From assembly GCA_020809705.1 (NCBI GenBank), contig CP085827.1, positions 3,224,001 to 3,288,000 of the forward strand: a DNA stretch of 64,000 bases. The letters run 5' to 3'. The notes beneath the pieces are model-generated. The model saw only the letters and a list, made by a program, of their open reading frames with translations. It did no database searches and was not told where the DNA came from. This DNA comes from Calonectria ilicicola (lineage: Eukaryota > Ascomycota > Sordariomycetes > Hypocreales > Nectriaceae). The stretch's first letter is position 1, and every line of letters starts with the position of its first letter. This document shows positions 47,000-58,400 of this stretch, piece after piece. A program made the translations under genes and the position numbers.

Positions 47000-47125
47000 A
47001 TCAAGTCTTATGTTGGAGGGAAAACCCCCCGTGTACACACTCTGTATAAAAACAAAAACTATCCATGTAACAAAAGCGCATGTTTTGTTTCGCTCCCGTC
47101 CTGGTTACCCCTCATTCCCAATGCC

Positions 47126-48063
47126 TTAGACTGCGGGTCTTCGAGAGTTGAAAACCATCTCTCCAGCATTTCCAATCCCGTACTTTGCTGCCACTTCTTG
47201 GTGCTGCACCAGAAAGACATCGGCGATGCCTGTGTAGTGGAGGAGCTTGCCGGTTAAGCTCAATGTCGAGATGCGCGCCCACGACTCAATATAGACAAAA
47301 TTCATTGAGTCTTGGGGCACGAGATAGAACATTTTGAGGAGATGCACAGCCATGGCGACAAAGAAACCTGTGGCAGGCCCATTAGAGAAGATGTGCGTGG
47401 GATAGCCCAGCTTAGCACCGGCCGGGTTGGCTGGGGGCGAAAGCAGCACAGGGAAAATATCAGCGATGCTGAGCAAGGCCGAGAAGGGAGTGCTCCAGAG
47501 CGGCTGGTGCACACGGCGAGCGCGGACGACGACGCACTTGTCAAAGGTGCCGGGGCTCTGGTCGTTGGCCTTGGAGAGCTCCTTCAGATCAGCCTCGTAG
47601 TCCTCGAGGTGGTTCTCGGACATGGCGTCCTGGCTGGAAATGAGATAGCGACGGTGGAAGTTGGCAAAATCTGAGAACCCGTCGTCCATCATCATGAGCA
47701 TCTCCTTCGTGTGTCCGCCAGAGCCCAGGACGAAGAGGTAGTAGTCAGTCTCGCGCCGACGACGAAGACGAGCTACCTGCGAGGCATCCTTTTTGAGACG
47801 AAGCGTGCGGCGACGCTTGTTGAGCTGAAGATGCCGAGTCTGCAACGCAGTTCATGTGTTAGAATCCTCAGTATTTCCTCCGGTTCAGAGAGGGCGCTTA
47901 CCGTGACAAAGATAGCGAGGGCGACTAGCAAAAGGGCATAGGTCTGGACAAGTAGCATCCACGAAGGAATGAGTATTATGGAGGCTAGTCCAACGCCGCC
48001 AACTGCGCCAACTGCTCCGACCAAGTAGACGATACCAGCGCCTGGCTTCATGGCGACGGACAT
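47126..48063 (-). CDS. alg14: Alg14, membrane subunit of UDP-GlcNAc transferase
   Basis: Two exons on the minus strand (47902-48063, 47126-47839), joined in phase 0, give 291 aa. Seen: an N-terminal hydrophobic region (IVYLVGAVGAVGGVGLASIIL and WMLLVQTYALLLVALAIFVT), a basic stretch LNKRRRTLRLKK, then the glycosyltransferase fold with LGSGGHTKEML, HRRYLISSQDAMSE, THIFSNGPATGFFVAMAVHLLK and FVYIESWARISTLSLTGKLL, ending VFNSRRPAV. Alg14 anchors the catalytic Alg13 at the ER membrane; together they add the second GlcNAc to dolichol-PP-GlcNAc in N-glycan assembly. The length is somewhat more than yeast Alg14 (237 aa), due to the second hydrophobic stretch and an internal insert. Confidence 0.95.
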
Positions 48064-48471
48064 TGCGAGCTCAATATTTTTCTATAATGGTGGCCGCATG
48101 GTTTTAGACCAGCAATCCTGTATTGCAAGTCACTCACTGATGGCTATGCTATGTGAGTGATGCTGAGCTATGCGGAAAGGTGCACGGGCCATCTTGGTGA
48201 GCTGTCAACAACTGAGATGGGATAGGTGGCTTACCCTGAAGATGACGGCAAATACTCACGATTCCAGCATTTCTTAATTCAAATGTTGAGCTGATGATAA
48301 AAAATTGTGACATATTTTAGTATAATCCTAGGGTCCTACAATTATTTTACTTTTCTTCAACCCACACTCGTTTTAATTAAAATTCCTGGTAATCCCGCGC
48401 ATAGTAAATGTCCTACAATCCTCCCAATACTAATAGCCTACAAATAATTACCCCCTGACGATGTTACAAGA
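48064..48471. other. Intergenic region upstream of alg14
   Basis: About 400 bp between the alg14 start and the GTPase gene stop, AT-rich towards 48300-48450. Nothing else seen. Confidence 0.5.
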
Positions 48472-49552
48472 TTACGAAAAGAGCCGTCTCTTTTTCGGCT
48501 GTGGCACATTTATTTCTTGTTCACTGTATTCAATCCCTCCCACTGCCTCCCACACAGCTTTATTAAACAGCTCATCAATACCCTGGCCCGTTGCAGCAGA
48601 GCACTCAAGGTAGTTGCAGTTGCCAATCCTCTTGGTATGCAAGCGCGCCTGATCCCTGTTAGCCAAGTTCAACCGCTATCTACGCAACCCAACAGACTCA
48701 CCTCGGATGGGCACACGCAGCAGGTCGGATATGCCATAAGCCCAGACGGCGCATACGCAGCGCCCTTGCGATGGTCCACTAGAAAACACTGGTCGCGCAG
48801 ATCCTTCTTCAGACCAACGAGATATACCTGTGGCCCAGGCGAGCCAGGTTTAGTAAATCCAAGGCCAGATGTATGTTGCCACTGTCTTTGTTTAGCATGT
48901 AAAATTGTGAACCATACAAGGAACACCCACCCATTGCACAATGGTATACATGGAAATCTTGTCTGAAATGTCAAAACAGAGAAAAATGGCGTCCCAGTTG
49001 ATGTATGACAGAAGCTGAATCGTGTTGAGGTCTGTCACGCCCGAAGTGTCCCACAGTTCGATGGTAGCCGGAATTCCATAGCAAACCCGGTCGCTAGTAT
49101 AAGTCTCGTACAGAGGGCGAGCAAAACCGCGAGTCTAGTAATGTCAGGAAGGATGTAGGATCGGAGGGTGGGCAGACCTACATCAGGGAAGTAACCATAC
49201 CGAGAACGACTAAAGGGGACTGCATTAGCGAAATAGTCAACACTGCACGGGATACACACAATAATAAAGAAGTTTGTCCTGATCTCCTACTCCCAACAAA
49301 GAGAAAGTTTAGCTTGACGGGATCTGGAGGAGCAGGCTCTGGCGAAGCATGCTCTATCCTTCGTTTCCGACTAAAGAGGCCTAGAAAACTTTTGCGCTTG
49401 CTGACGGTTCTGGTTTCTAGCGAGGTTGAGGGTCGAGTAGAAGCGATGGATGATTGTCGTGATGGGGTTGCGGCGCGGCGAAAGTCTAGGCGGGTGGACG
49501 GACGACTTGGAGAGGAGGCGTCTTGCTCGCGAAGTGTCTGTACATGGGACAT
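48472..49552 (-). CDS. Atypical Rho-like small GTPase lacking the P-loop lysine and CAAX box
   Basis: Five exons on the minus strand (49260-49552, 49182-49209, 48931-49134, 48702-48881, 48472-48648) give 293 aa. Seen: an N-terminal Ser/Arg-rich extension of about 78 residues with a basic patch FSRKRR; a P-loop GSRRSGQT at residues 87-94, with Gln93 where GTPases have Lys; FPDTRGFARPLYETYT in the switch I area; switch II motif WDTSG (135-139); VGLKKDL (197-203) for the guanine-specificity motif, with Leu for the usual Thr; and ECSAATG (250-256). The C-terminus is PKKRRLFS, basic without a prenylation box. Family placement as Rho-related is from the switch and the VGxKxDL motif. Nucleotide binding may be weak or lost. 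The last acceptor (GATCAG at 48649) is chosen by frame. The start could lie further upstream. Confidence 0.82.
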
Positions 49553-50722
49553 GGGGTTGGTCAGTTCAGCTTCGTATTGCAAGCCAAGAAAATGGGCAAA
49601 GACCTACGAGACGTGTCGCAGGACGCGATTCGAAGCCATCATCCTCAAAGGGGCCCTTCTGCTCGAGACGACTCGGCACACGAGTGCGCTACACTTGGAT
49701 GCGAGCGTCAAGATTCATGGCGACGTAGGAAAACAAGAATGCTGTTGAGTTGAAGAGATTAAAAGAAGAAGCGATAGTGTTGATTTGATGTTTTTACATG
49801 ACGCATTTGCGACGAGGAAAATAAAGTATTGATAGTTGTCAACCGTTGGCGGTTGCCAAGCAAAATGCCACTGGCCGTTGTTTGTTCGAGCTGTAAACCA
49901 GCTAGGCTTTAGCGCTGAATTTTCGCACTCGCATGCTGTATTCCTTTGTTTGTACCTGCAGAGCTGGCATATTTGGGGTGCTTATGTGACGATTGCCGTC
50001 CCCAATAGGAAATAGAGATGGTCATGGGATATCTGCACGGGCGGGAGCATCACTCACTCGACCATAGCCCAATAACCCATCAACCTCAAGATGCCGAGTA
50101 GCCGCAACAAGCCACAATGAATTCATCATCTGTTGCCATAAAAGACTGCACAGGCATTGTGGAATGTGGCCCGTATTTTGGTGCTGATTCATCATCATGG
50201 GCTGGCTGCCGTGTGACATGCCCCGGTCACAGTCGAGCATGCCATGTCACTTCACTTCACTTCACTCCACAGCGTTATCGAGAAATCCGGGAATTGCCCA
50301 ACCCATCGAGAGATGCATGGACCAATTTTGTCTTAATCAGACGGAGCCCTGCATCGCCGTGACCTCATGGCCCCAATGTAAGCCTCAACGAGGGGCCAAG
50401 CCACTATGCTTCTCCACAGATATGCTACTCCATCTCAAGAGGCAATCGCCGAGGCAGGACGAAAAAGCATGCACGCCAGTAAAAGTACAGCATCCCGACC
50501 TGTCAGACTCCTTTTGATGCAAATAGTGAATTGTCTGAATTCCTTTTGCAAGGCAGTGCTCCTCAAAATGCGACTGTACTTGGAACCGTCTTAGAGGCGG
50601 AGTCCCGATCTCTCAACTACTGCAATTCCTATTTATTTGGGTTAGAAGACACACCATGTTTTCTTGGCAACCTAGGTTGAAAAAGCAAATCAATTCTTGC
50701 AGCAGCTAGCATTGCATTCAAA
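49553..50722. other. Intergenic, nothing recognised
   Basis: 1.17 kb between divergent genes. A short TTCAC repeat lies at about 50249-50267. Frames are short and unlike known proteins. The 49600-49660 part could encode an extra first exon of the GTPase, but I found no frame-keeping splice. Confidence 0.45.
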
Positions 50723-52120
50723 ATGTCCCATCGTTCGTACCAAATTGCCCATGCGGCCCTCGACGGTGTCATATTGCTGGCTACCGGCTATCTTCTTTTT
50801 CGAACCATATTTCATGCCATCAAGAGTCGTCACAGTGCCAGTTTGAGAGCATGTGTATGGCTCATGGCAGCCTCTGTTTTTTTCATCACGTCAGTATACC
50901 TGCAATGTAGTTGACCTATTGCTAAAACATGCTAATTGTGAGGGAGGATCATATAGATTCCTAGCGCTCAATATTGCTAAGCTCACACTCATGCTATCAA
51001 CTGGCGATGGAATTCCCCTTATATGGGGGAAGATGAGCCTCATTGTAGGCTACGTTGCAGACCTGTTCTTGTCCCTGACCGACATCCTGGTCTTTGTCGT
51101 CCTCATGCATAGCTGTTCAGAGTGTTAAGCGTGGGAAAGCGCAGCAATTTGAAGCCACCATCCTCAAAGCCATTTGGTTGACTGCAGTCATCTTCGCTGC
51201 GTTCCCACTTGCTGTATTCTCCATGTACACCAAACTCAGAACCCGCGGCATGGATTCAAGTGTCGAAGAGGCATACCGACTTTCTCTTGCCTTTCGTGCC
51301 ATGACATTGGCTGCTTCGCTTGTCATCATTGTCTAGTCTGTTTACATTGTTCGAGAATCGCGTTCAAAGGCGCAAATGCTTCAGGTATGGCCTCAAAGTA
51401 ACCGTTCTGGGACACATGTGCATTAGCTGACTTTTTACCTCAACCTAGACATCACATCTCCTCCTTCTTTCTGCCTCGGCCGTTTGGTTCCTACATGCAA
51501 TCTACCGCGTTATTTCGATTGAACTCATTGAAGGAGTCCCTGTCATCGATGAGTTTGGGGAGCCGAAATATATGACTGATGGTAACTTTTCGGACGACAT
51601 TCCATCATACGGAGACATGACCGAATTCTTCTTATCGATTTTGCCAATACTTGTTGTTCTCTTTTTGGTCTCCGCCATCGGTGCCAGTAAGGACATTGGT
51701 CTTTGGTCTCATCCTCAGTCATCCATGGTGGCCGGCCCTGACGACCAACAAAAGCCCAATGCGCGCGACTACCGTTTAGTTGAAAGCCCTGAGCCGCAAA
51801 TGCTGTATAGTCCTCGAGTTGAGGAAGCATGGCCAGCAAACCAGCACAAGGCGGTGCCAAGGCAAGAACTATTCACCCCTACAATGGAGCCTGCCGCAGA
51901 ACTCCCCGCTGATGGAACATATGCTATAGAGCTTGCTGAATTAAAAGCCACATCGCTAGTCAAAACACCGGCGCATTTCGACAATGGTACCATCTCAAGC
52001 ACTTCAAAGGGTGGAAAGAAGACCAACAATACCAAGAACACAAACGACGTGGAAGAGCTAGATATTGCAACCGAACTCAATCCTCAATCACCGCCCCCAA
52101 AATATGAAGAGCACAAATGA
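50723..52120 (+). pseudogene. Decaying seven-helix membrane protein gene
   Basis: Reading blocks 50723-50893, 50943-51120, 51121-51384 and 51449-52120 together encode seven hydrophobic helices (among them ALDGVILLATGYLLF, VADLFLSLTDILVFVVLM, LTAVIFAAFPLAVFSMY, FFLSILPILVVLFLVSAIG) and a polar tail of about 150 residues. Two faults break it. Near 51115-51120 the frame shifts by one base within CATAGCTGTTCAGAG; a 76-nt intron (51045-51120) could bypass this only by deleting a helix. At 51334-51336 an in-frame TAG follows LVIIV, with the frame continuing SVYIVRESRSKAQMLQ to a good donor. CAG would give the Gln expected there. The family is an uncharacterised fungal 7TM type. The other introns look intact. 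Confidence 0.65.
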
Positions 52121-52849
52121 ATTCGACTATTGGACGTATTTTCGGGCGGCATGTGAACAGATTGAACATTTTCTGGGGAAAACAAATATTATATAAGTAA
52201 ATAAATAAGTAAATAAAATAATTTATATACATGAATTTATTTTATTTATTTATTTACTTCTTTACTTATAAAATATCGTACCAGTATGTTGGAACAGTCA
52301 AATTGAGTGGTGGCGTTGAAGATGGATGGACAAGTCACAGGGGTGTATTGTACCTGTGTGATGTGATGGAATTGGGATTGGTTTGTGAATTGTCTTGGCT
52401 TTTTTCCCTGTTCGTTTATTATTCTTAGACACCCACACGTATGTATATATACATAGAGACCCTTTTTCATATAAGCTAGCCTATAGCTTAATTAGAGATA
52501 CCCAGAATAAACATGGTTCGTTTTTTTTAATTCAAAGTTCATCGCCTCGAGCCTGCCTTGTGGAGCCACTGCTCCTGGGCCAAAGTGGGTACGGCAAATC
52601 AGTGCCGAAAATACGGGGTGTGTTGCGTCGAGGATGGCTTCATGGCTAGTCAGGCAGGGCCCTCGATAATAAAATAAAGTATATAGATAACCAGGCCCTC
52701 GGTCTCTTTTTGGGCAGAGACTGACTACTTTTGTTAATCCAAGACACGGGCTGCTGCTTTATATCACAGGCCGCTCTCAACGCCCAACTTCGTCTGGAGA
52801 AAGCAGTCCGCCACCTCTCCCACTCTCTCTCTCAACAACTCTCCTCACA
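52121..52849. other. Intergenic with an AT-rich inverted repeat
   Basis: 729 bp. The inverted repeat is at 52191-52271. The rest is the promoter of the flavoprotein gene. No gene seen. Confidence 0.55.
52191..52271. repeat. AT-rich imperfect inverted repeat
   Basis: The left arm 52191-52221 and right arm 52237-52271 are complementary over about 30 bp with a 15-nt loop and few mismatches; both are built of (A)AATA/TATT(T) units. It starts 70 bp after the stop of the 7TM gene remnant. Confidence 0.65.
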
Positions 52850-54519
52850 ATGGGCGCCGTCGTCTCCAGCCTCCGCTCCACCCTCTTCAGCGCATCGGCA
52901 GCCGTCAAGGCGCTGCTGGAGCTCAATGAGCAGTTCAATGCGCTTCTCAGACGGGCCGTCCTGCCGCCGGGCTTCCCCGTAGAGTCACCGACCGAGTCGT
53001 ACTGGCTCGACAACCCGCCATTCCCCGAGCTGTGCGATGTCAAGGGCCCGCACAAGCCCGAGGTCGACGTCGTCATCATCGGGAGCGGAATCGCGGGCGC
53101 CTCCATTGCTAAGACGCTGCTGGAGCTGTCGCACAAGGAGGGCGGCGATGCGCTGACCGTCACCGTTCTGGAAGCCCGGCAGCTGTGCAGCGGTGCCACG
53201 GCGCGCAATGGCGGTCATATCAAGTCAACGCCCTACGAGATGTTCGCCTTCTACAAGAAGAGGCTCGGCCCGGAGCGTGCGAGGGACATTATCCGGGTAC
53301 AGATGAGACACCTGCCCACGCTGGTCGAGCTCGGCCAGCAGTTCCCCGTCGGTGAGGCGCGCGAAGTGCGCACCGTGGACGTGTTCCTAGAGCAAAAGGA
53401 TCTAGACACGGCCAAGAAGCAGGTTGAGGAGGCCCAAAAGTGGATGCCTGAGATTGAGCACAAGGTTTGGAGTGGTGAAGAAGCAAGAAAAGAGGTGAGT
53501 TCCCCCCAGTCCCTATCCAATATATATATACGCACACATGCACACGTACACACATATATATCCCTTCTCGGGTTTTATTCTGCAACTGCTTACACGAGTC
53601 TCACACACAAAAGTTCGGAGTCAACAAGATGATTGTAGGCGCCGTGTCGTACCCGGCCGGTGCTCTGTGGCCGTACCGGCTCGTCACCAGCGTGTGGGAC
53701 GACCTGCTGAAGCGATTCCCAAGCCTGACGATCCAGACTCACACAGCGGCGCGCGAGGTGAGGCACAGCACCGGCCGCAGCCCGCACGAGTACGACGTCG
53801 AGACGGCCGACGGCGTCATCCGGGCCCGGCACGTCGTCCACGCCACCAACGCCTTTGCGCCGCAGCTCGTCCCGGCCCTGCGCGGCTACCTGACCGGCGC
53901 CCTGGCCCACATGTCGGCCCAGAAGCCCGGCGCCGAGTTCCCACCCACCGCCGGCGACCTGTCGTGGTCCGTCGTCTACGCCCCGGGCTACGACTACGTC
54001 ACCCAGCGGCCCGACAACCCAGACGGCTCCGCGGGCGACCTAATGGTCGGCGGCGGCTTCTTCCGCAGCCGCGAGCAGGGCCTGGATCAGATTGGCCGCT
54101 GGGACGACAGCCAGGTCGATGCGCTGCCGGGCATCCACATCCGCGCCGTCATGCCCATGGTGCACGAGCCGAGATGGGGCGAGGGCGCCCTGTTGCGCAA
54201 GGCCTGGACTGGTATCGTGGGCATCACCGGCGACTTCCTGCCCCTCGTCGGCCGTCTCCCAGCGGCTGACGGAGGCGGCAAGGGCCCATCTTCTGGACAA
54301 TGGGTGGCAGCGGGCTACAACGGCGAGGGCATGGTCTGGGCCTGGCTCGCCGGCACTGCCTTGGCCCTCATGGTCCTAGGCAAGGAAAACGAGAAGCTAG
54401 AAAAGGCCCCCGGCCGCCCTGAAGGTCTAATGAAGGATTGGTTCGTGCCAGACGATGTCAAGATTGATACCGCAAGAATGAGACGGGCAGCACTACACAA
54501 TTTGTCCGATCATGCCTAA
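52850..54519 (+). CDS. FAD-dependent oxidoreductase, DAO (D-amino acid oxidase-like) family
   Basis: Two exons (52850-53494, 53614-54519) give 516 aa. Seen: a 72-residue N-terminal extension, then the FAD Rossmann motif VVIIGSGIAGASIA at about residues 74-87; LEARQLCSGATARNGGHIK, the second flavin contact typical of this family; GALWPYRLVTSVWDDLLKRF; HATNAFAPQLVPALRGYLTG; and the C-terminal WTGIVGITGDFLPLVG with GYNGEGMVWAWLAGTALA that closes over FAD. Relatives oxidise amines or amino acids (glycine/sarcosine-oxidase-like) with release of an imine; the substrate is unknown here. The intron at 53495-53613 has AT and CA dinucleotide repeats. GC content is high in exon 2, as in other core genes of the window. 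No targeting signal is evident. Confidence 0.92.
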
Positions 54520-55470
54520 GCAAACTAAATGGCAGAATTTATAAATTGGTTTATCCATATATATATATATATATTTATCACATATGTGCATCATTTATTC
54601 ATCAACACTTTAATTCTTTGTTATACATGCTCTCCAAAGGCTGGTGTGTCAGTGTACCTGTAGTGTAGCTCCAGAGTCTAGTCGCCATGTCACCAATTCT
54701 AAAAACGCACCAACCATCTCGTCACAACCGTACAAGAATGTGTGCAACATAATAAACAAGAGAAAAGAAAGCAAAGAGGCGGACCAAAGTATAGAGACCT
54801 TTCTAATTGCATTTTTTCTAACACTCTAGATTCCGCCGGTATCCCCGCCTATCCATTCATTGCCTAAGCCTAGAAACCTTGCAGTAATCAACTCCTGAGA
54901 GAGAAACAAAAACAAACGTCATTCTGGTTGCGAACGCAGCCCGCGACCCATTCGTTAAAAAGAAAGGGGAAAAGACGAAAACAAGACGTAAAACATAAAC
55001 AGATACCCCTCGTCCCCTTGTTCCTCCTCATCCCTATGCCAGTCTCACGGGTCCAAAAAAAAAACAAATCAATCAATCACAGAATCAAATTTGAAACCCT
55101 CCATTTGGGTCCGCCAAACAAACACGTCCCCCTCCTTCGCTTTGCGCCAAAAATCGATGCAGGGTATGTTTTTTGTTTCCGACAAACAGGGAAAAAAGTG
55201 AAATGGTCATGAGACACGTGTCCTAACAACGTTGGCTGTTTCGTTCGTTTTGCTCATTCCTCTCGGGAATGAGCCCTTTTAAACTCCAGACAGTCCGCCC
55301 GTAAGAAGGATTAGAAAAAGGAAACAAGGAGTAAACAAAGAGGGGGGAGAAGATAGAAACAATATTCCAAAAAGGTAAAACACGCAGGCTCCAAAAAAAG
55401 AATTAAAAAGATAAAAAATAAGAAGCGTGGGTATCAAACTCCCGTCATCATTGAATCGAAACGCACATCA
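54520..55470. other. Convergent 3' intergenic region
   Basis: 950 bp between the stops of the flavoprotein gene and kcs1. It has an AT repeat at 54557-54573 and several A-runs between 55300 and 55420. No gene seen. Confidence 0.55.
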
Positions 55471-58400
55471 TCAAACGCTGACCATCCCCTCATCATCGTC
55501 GACCTCCTGGAGATGGTCGAGGGGTGTGGATAGTCGTCCGCGAGGATCGAGTCCCAGCTCTTCTCTCACGTCTCGCTGAATTTGGAGAAAATATCGCCTC
55601 AAGCTGCGCAGTCCCTTGAGGAAGCCACCGTCCGGCTGGTTGGGGTGCTGCGGAGGGCATGGCTTCTCGTCAATCTTATCAAAGGGCGTCACGCTGTTGG
55701 CAAAATCGGCAATCTTGAAATCAATCTCGCGCTTATTCTTCTTCTTGGACCTTCGCGTCACTTCTTCAGTGTCCGTTGCAAAGTCCGTTGTCGATTCGTA
55801 CACCGTTTCGTAGTCGGTAGTGTCTTCCGATGTATCGCCATCGTAGAACATGAGGAGGCTGGCTGCATAAAAGCGATATCCTCGCAGTCCGTGCACAATC
55901 TCCTCCAGCTTATCAAGCTTCTTCAGCACAACAGGGATGTGGCGAAGAATGCTGTGCAGGTCCAAACCATTGTATAAAAACTTTTGAAGTGCTCCCTGGA
56001 ATTCGTCGCCGGCTTTGAGCTTGCGCCCGTAGTATTTGTCCTGGAAGTCGTACGTCTCTGTCTTGGCGTTCCACACTTGGAGACCGCAAATGCGAACTCC
56101 TAGCTCAGATGATGTCGTGGTGCGGCACTTTTCCTGCTGCGACTTTTGCTTCTTGGGAGTCGCCTCCACGCCGTACTGTCGAGTGCCCATCTTCAAATCC
56201 ATCATGCACGGCCTCTTCATGCCAGCTGTCAGATCTTCCAAGAGCAAAAAGTACTCGACACGGTGGCGCTGCGTCTTGGCCTCCTTGGGGTTCAGAGGTC
56301 GGGGGATCTTCCTGAATTCAGCTGATGGACTAGGCATTGCGGACGTGACGCCAGAGCTATAAGCGGAATCCGTCGGTTCAGGGGCAGGGGTGAGTTCTTT
56401 GACACCATTCATTCTCGGGGAGCCATGAGGGGTTACACGCTTCGGCTCTGGAGCGGGCGCGTCCTCTTCATCGCCCTTGTAACCTGCATCATCGGCTTCT
56501 TCAAAGTACTTGAGATCACCTCGAGATTCCCTAACATCGTGGGGCTTCCGTCTGAGTCCGCCGGCCGAGTACCTTCGCTTCCTCTTGGATCCCATGTGGT
56601 TCATCATCATGGTCTCCGGCTCAGGGGCGCTCGTTCCGGTCACGTCCTTGATTTCCTCAGGCCCGTTTCTCTCGGGTTCGGATTGTACACAATCCGGGTC
56701 AGATAAAGCATCCTGTTGCTTGTCCACGGCCTGGTTTCTCGACTCGTTTTCAGAGATTGACGGTTCGCACTCGCAAAATCCTGATTCGCGCGCGGTCAAC
56801 AAAGCTGGATCCGAGTTGGAAGATCGCAGAAGACGCTGCAAAGTTGGTCGAGGAATCGACCTCTGGTGAGGGCGGCGGTGTCGCTGGATCTCGACAGGCT
56901 CCTTTAGGAAAACATCATTGAAGACCTCGTTCCGCAGTCGCTTGTTGACAGTAGTGGCACCCCAACTGTTCGGCCTCTCATCCATGGGCGGGCGGGTCGG
57001 CACCTCGGATTCCATATTGGTCGAGATGTGGGTTGTGGAGATGCTTCGACGTCGAAAGGCATCTGGAAGTGGGGTCGGCTGGAGCAAATTGCGGGGAAGA
57101 ATGTGCTTGTTGTCGTCGAAGGTGACGGTGGGAATTGGGATATTGCTGTTGGCCAAGGATTGACTAATGACTCTGCCGTGAGTAGCCTTGATTGTTCCCT
57201 TTTCAGACTCATGGCGGCTGGCTGCCTGTTCTTGGACCTTCTTCCGCTCTGCCGCGGCCGAATCGTCCTTTTTGGAAACGCTTTTCCGCCGGCCCTGTTT
57301 CTGAAAGGTGACATTCAAGACACCGATATATCTGGATATGGTGTTAGCTGCCAGATTCTACAAGCAAAAAGGGACGTGTTTCATCGGCAATTTGAAACAT
57401 GGCGACAATGGCCGAGAAGGAAAAAAAATTTGGGTCTTGGGGGATTCTTTTTTTCAACATACCGAGGTAAAAATGGCAAAAGTTCACGGTGGTAGCACTC
57501 AATCGTCTCGTAAAACTCATTTTCCCTATTGTTGAGCTGCTTACAGACGGCCCTGCGGGAGAATCGCCACAGAGTGGTGTGTCCACCGACCTGGTGCTTA
57601 TACGGGATGAGCTCGATGGCTTCAAGAGGCTCTGGATTGTGGTGCTGATGCTCATGGACATGCATCTCTTCGTACGTGGTCACGGCGTGGGGCGGCATGG
57701 GAGTGATGACGTTCTTCACTTCAGATTCATCTTCGACAAAGGGGCTCTCGTCGAGTTTGTCGACGGCGAGGTCCCCGCGTCGCGGGACAAGGCTCTCGCG
57801 GGATGGAAAGCGATTGAGTCCATACGGTGCCTCATCCTTCTCTTGGATCTCAATCTCAGGCTCGGGCTCATCAGCCTTGACGAGCCATGGGTGCTGCTTA
57901 CTCTGAGAAAGGGACCGCGTCCGGGTTGACCGCACAGCGGCCCGGTCTTGGTTTGTCTCGCCTACGCCAGATTCCGGCAGTTCCTGGTGGGGCAGGAAAA
58001 CGGCCGACGAGATCTTCTCCTCGCCTGATTCGTCTGCCTCTCCATCGTCGTGGGATGCAGAGCTGTCACCTGACTTCCGTCGTGCCTCCACCCGTTCGGC
58101 TCGACCGTCGGCATCGGTATTGACAACCGGGGTCGGCCCCACCAAGCCTGGAGTCCCCGCCGTATTGGGTGCCGCGTGACCATCTGAAGGTAGCGACTTT
58201 GGCACCTGCGCCCAAGCTGGCGGCATTTCCCTATCCCCGACGGGGGCTCTGGGAGCGACAGTAAAGTAATCCTCGTCGGGCGAGGTACTGAGGATTGGCA
58301 GCTCCTCCGCATACGAGTCATCCTGCTGCGCGCCGGCGGGTTGAGAGGGGCTCTGTTCTTCAGGCCGCAAGCGGATGACGGCCGGCTTAGCAGCGGCCGT

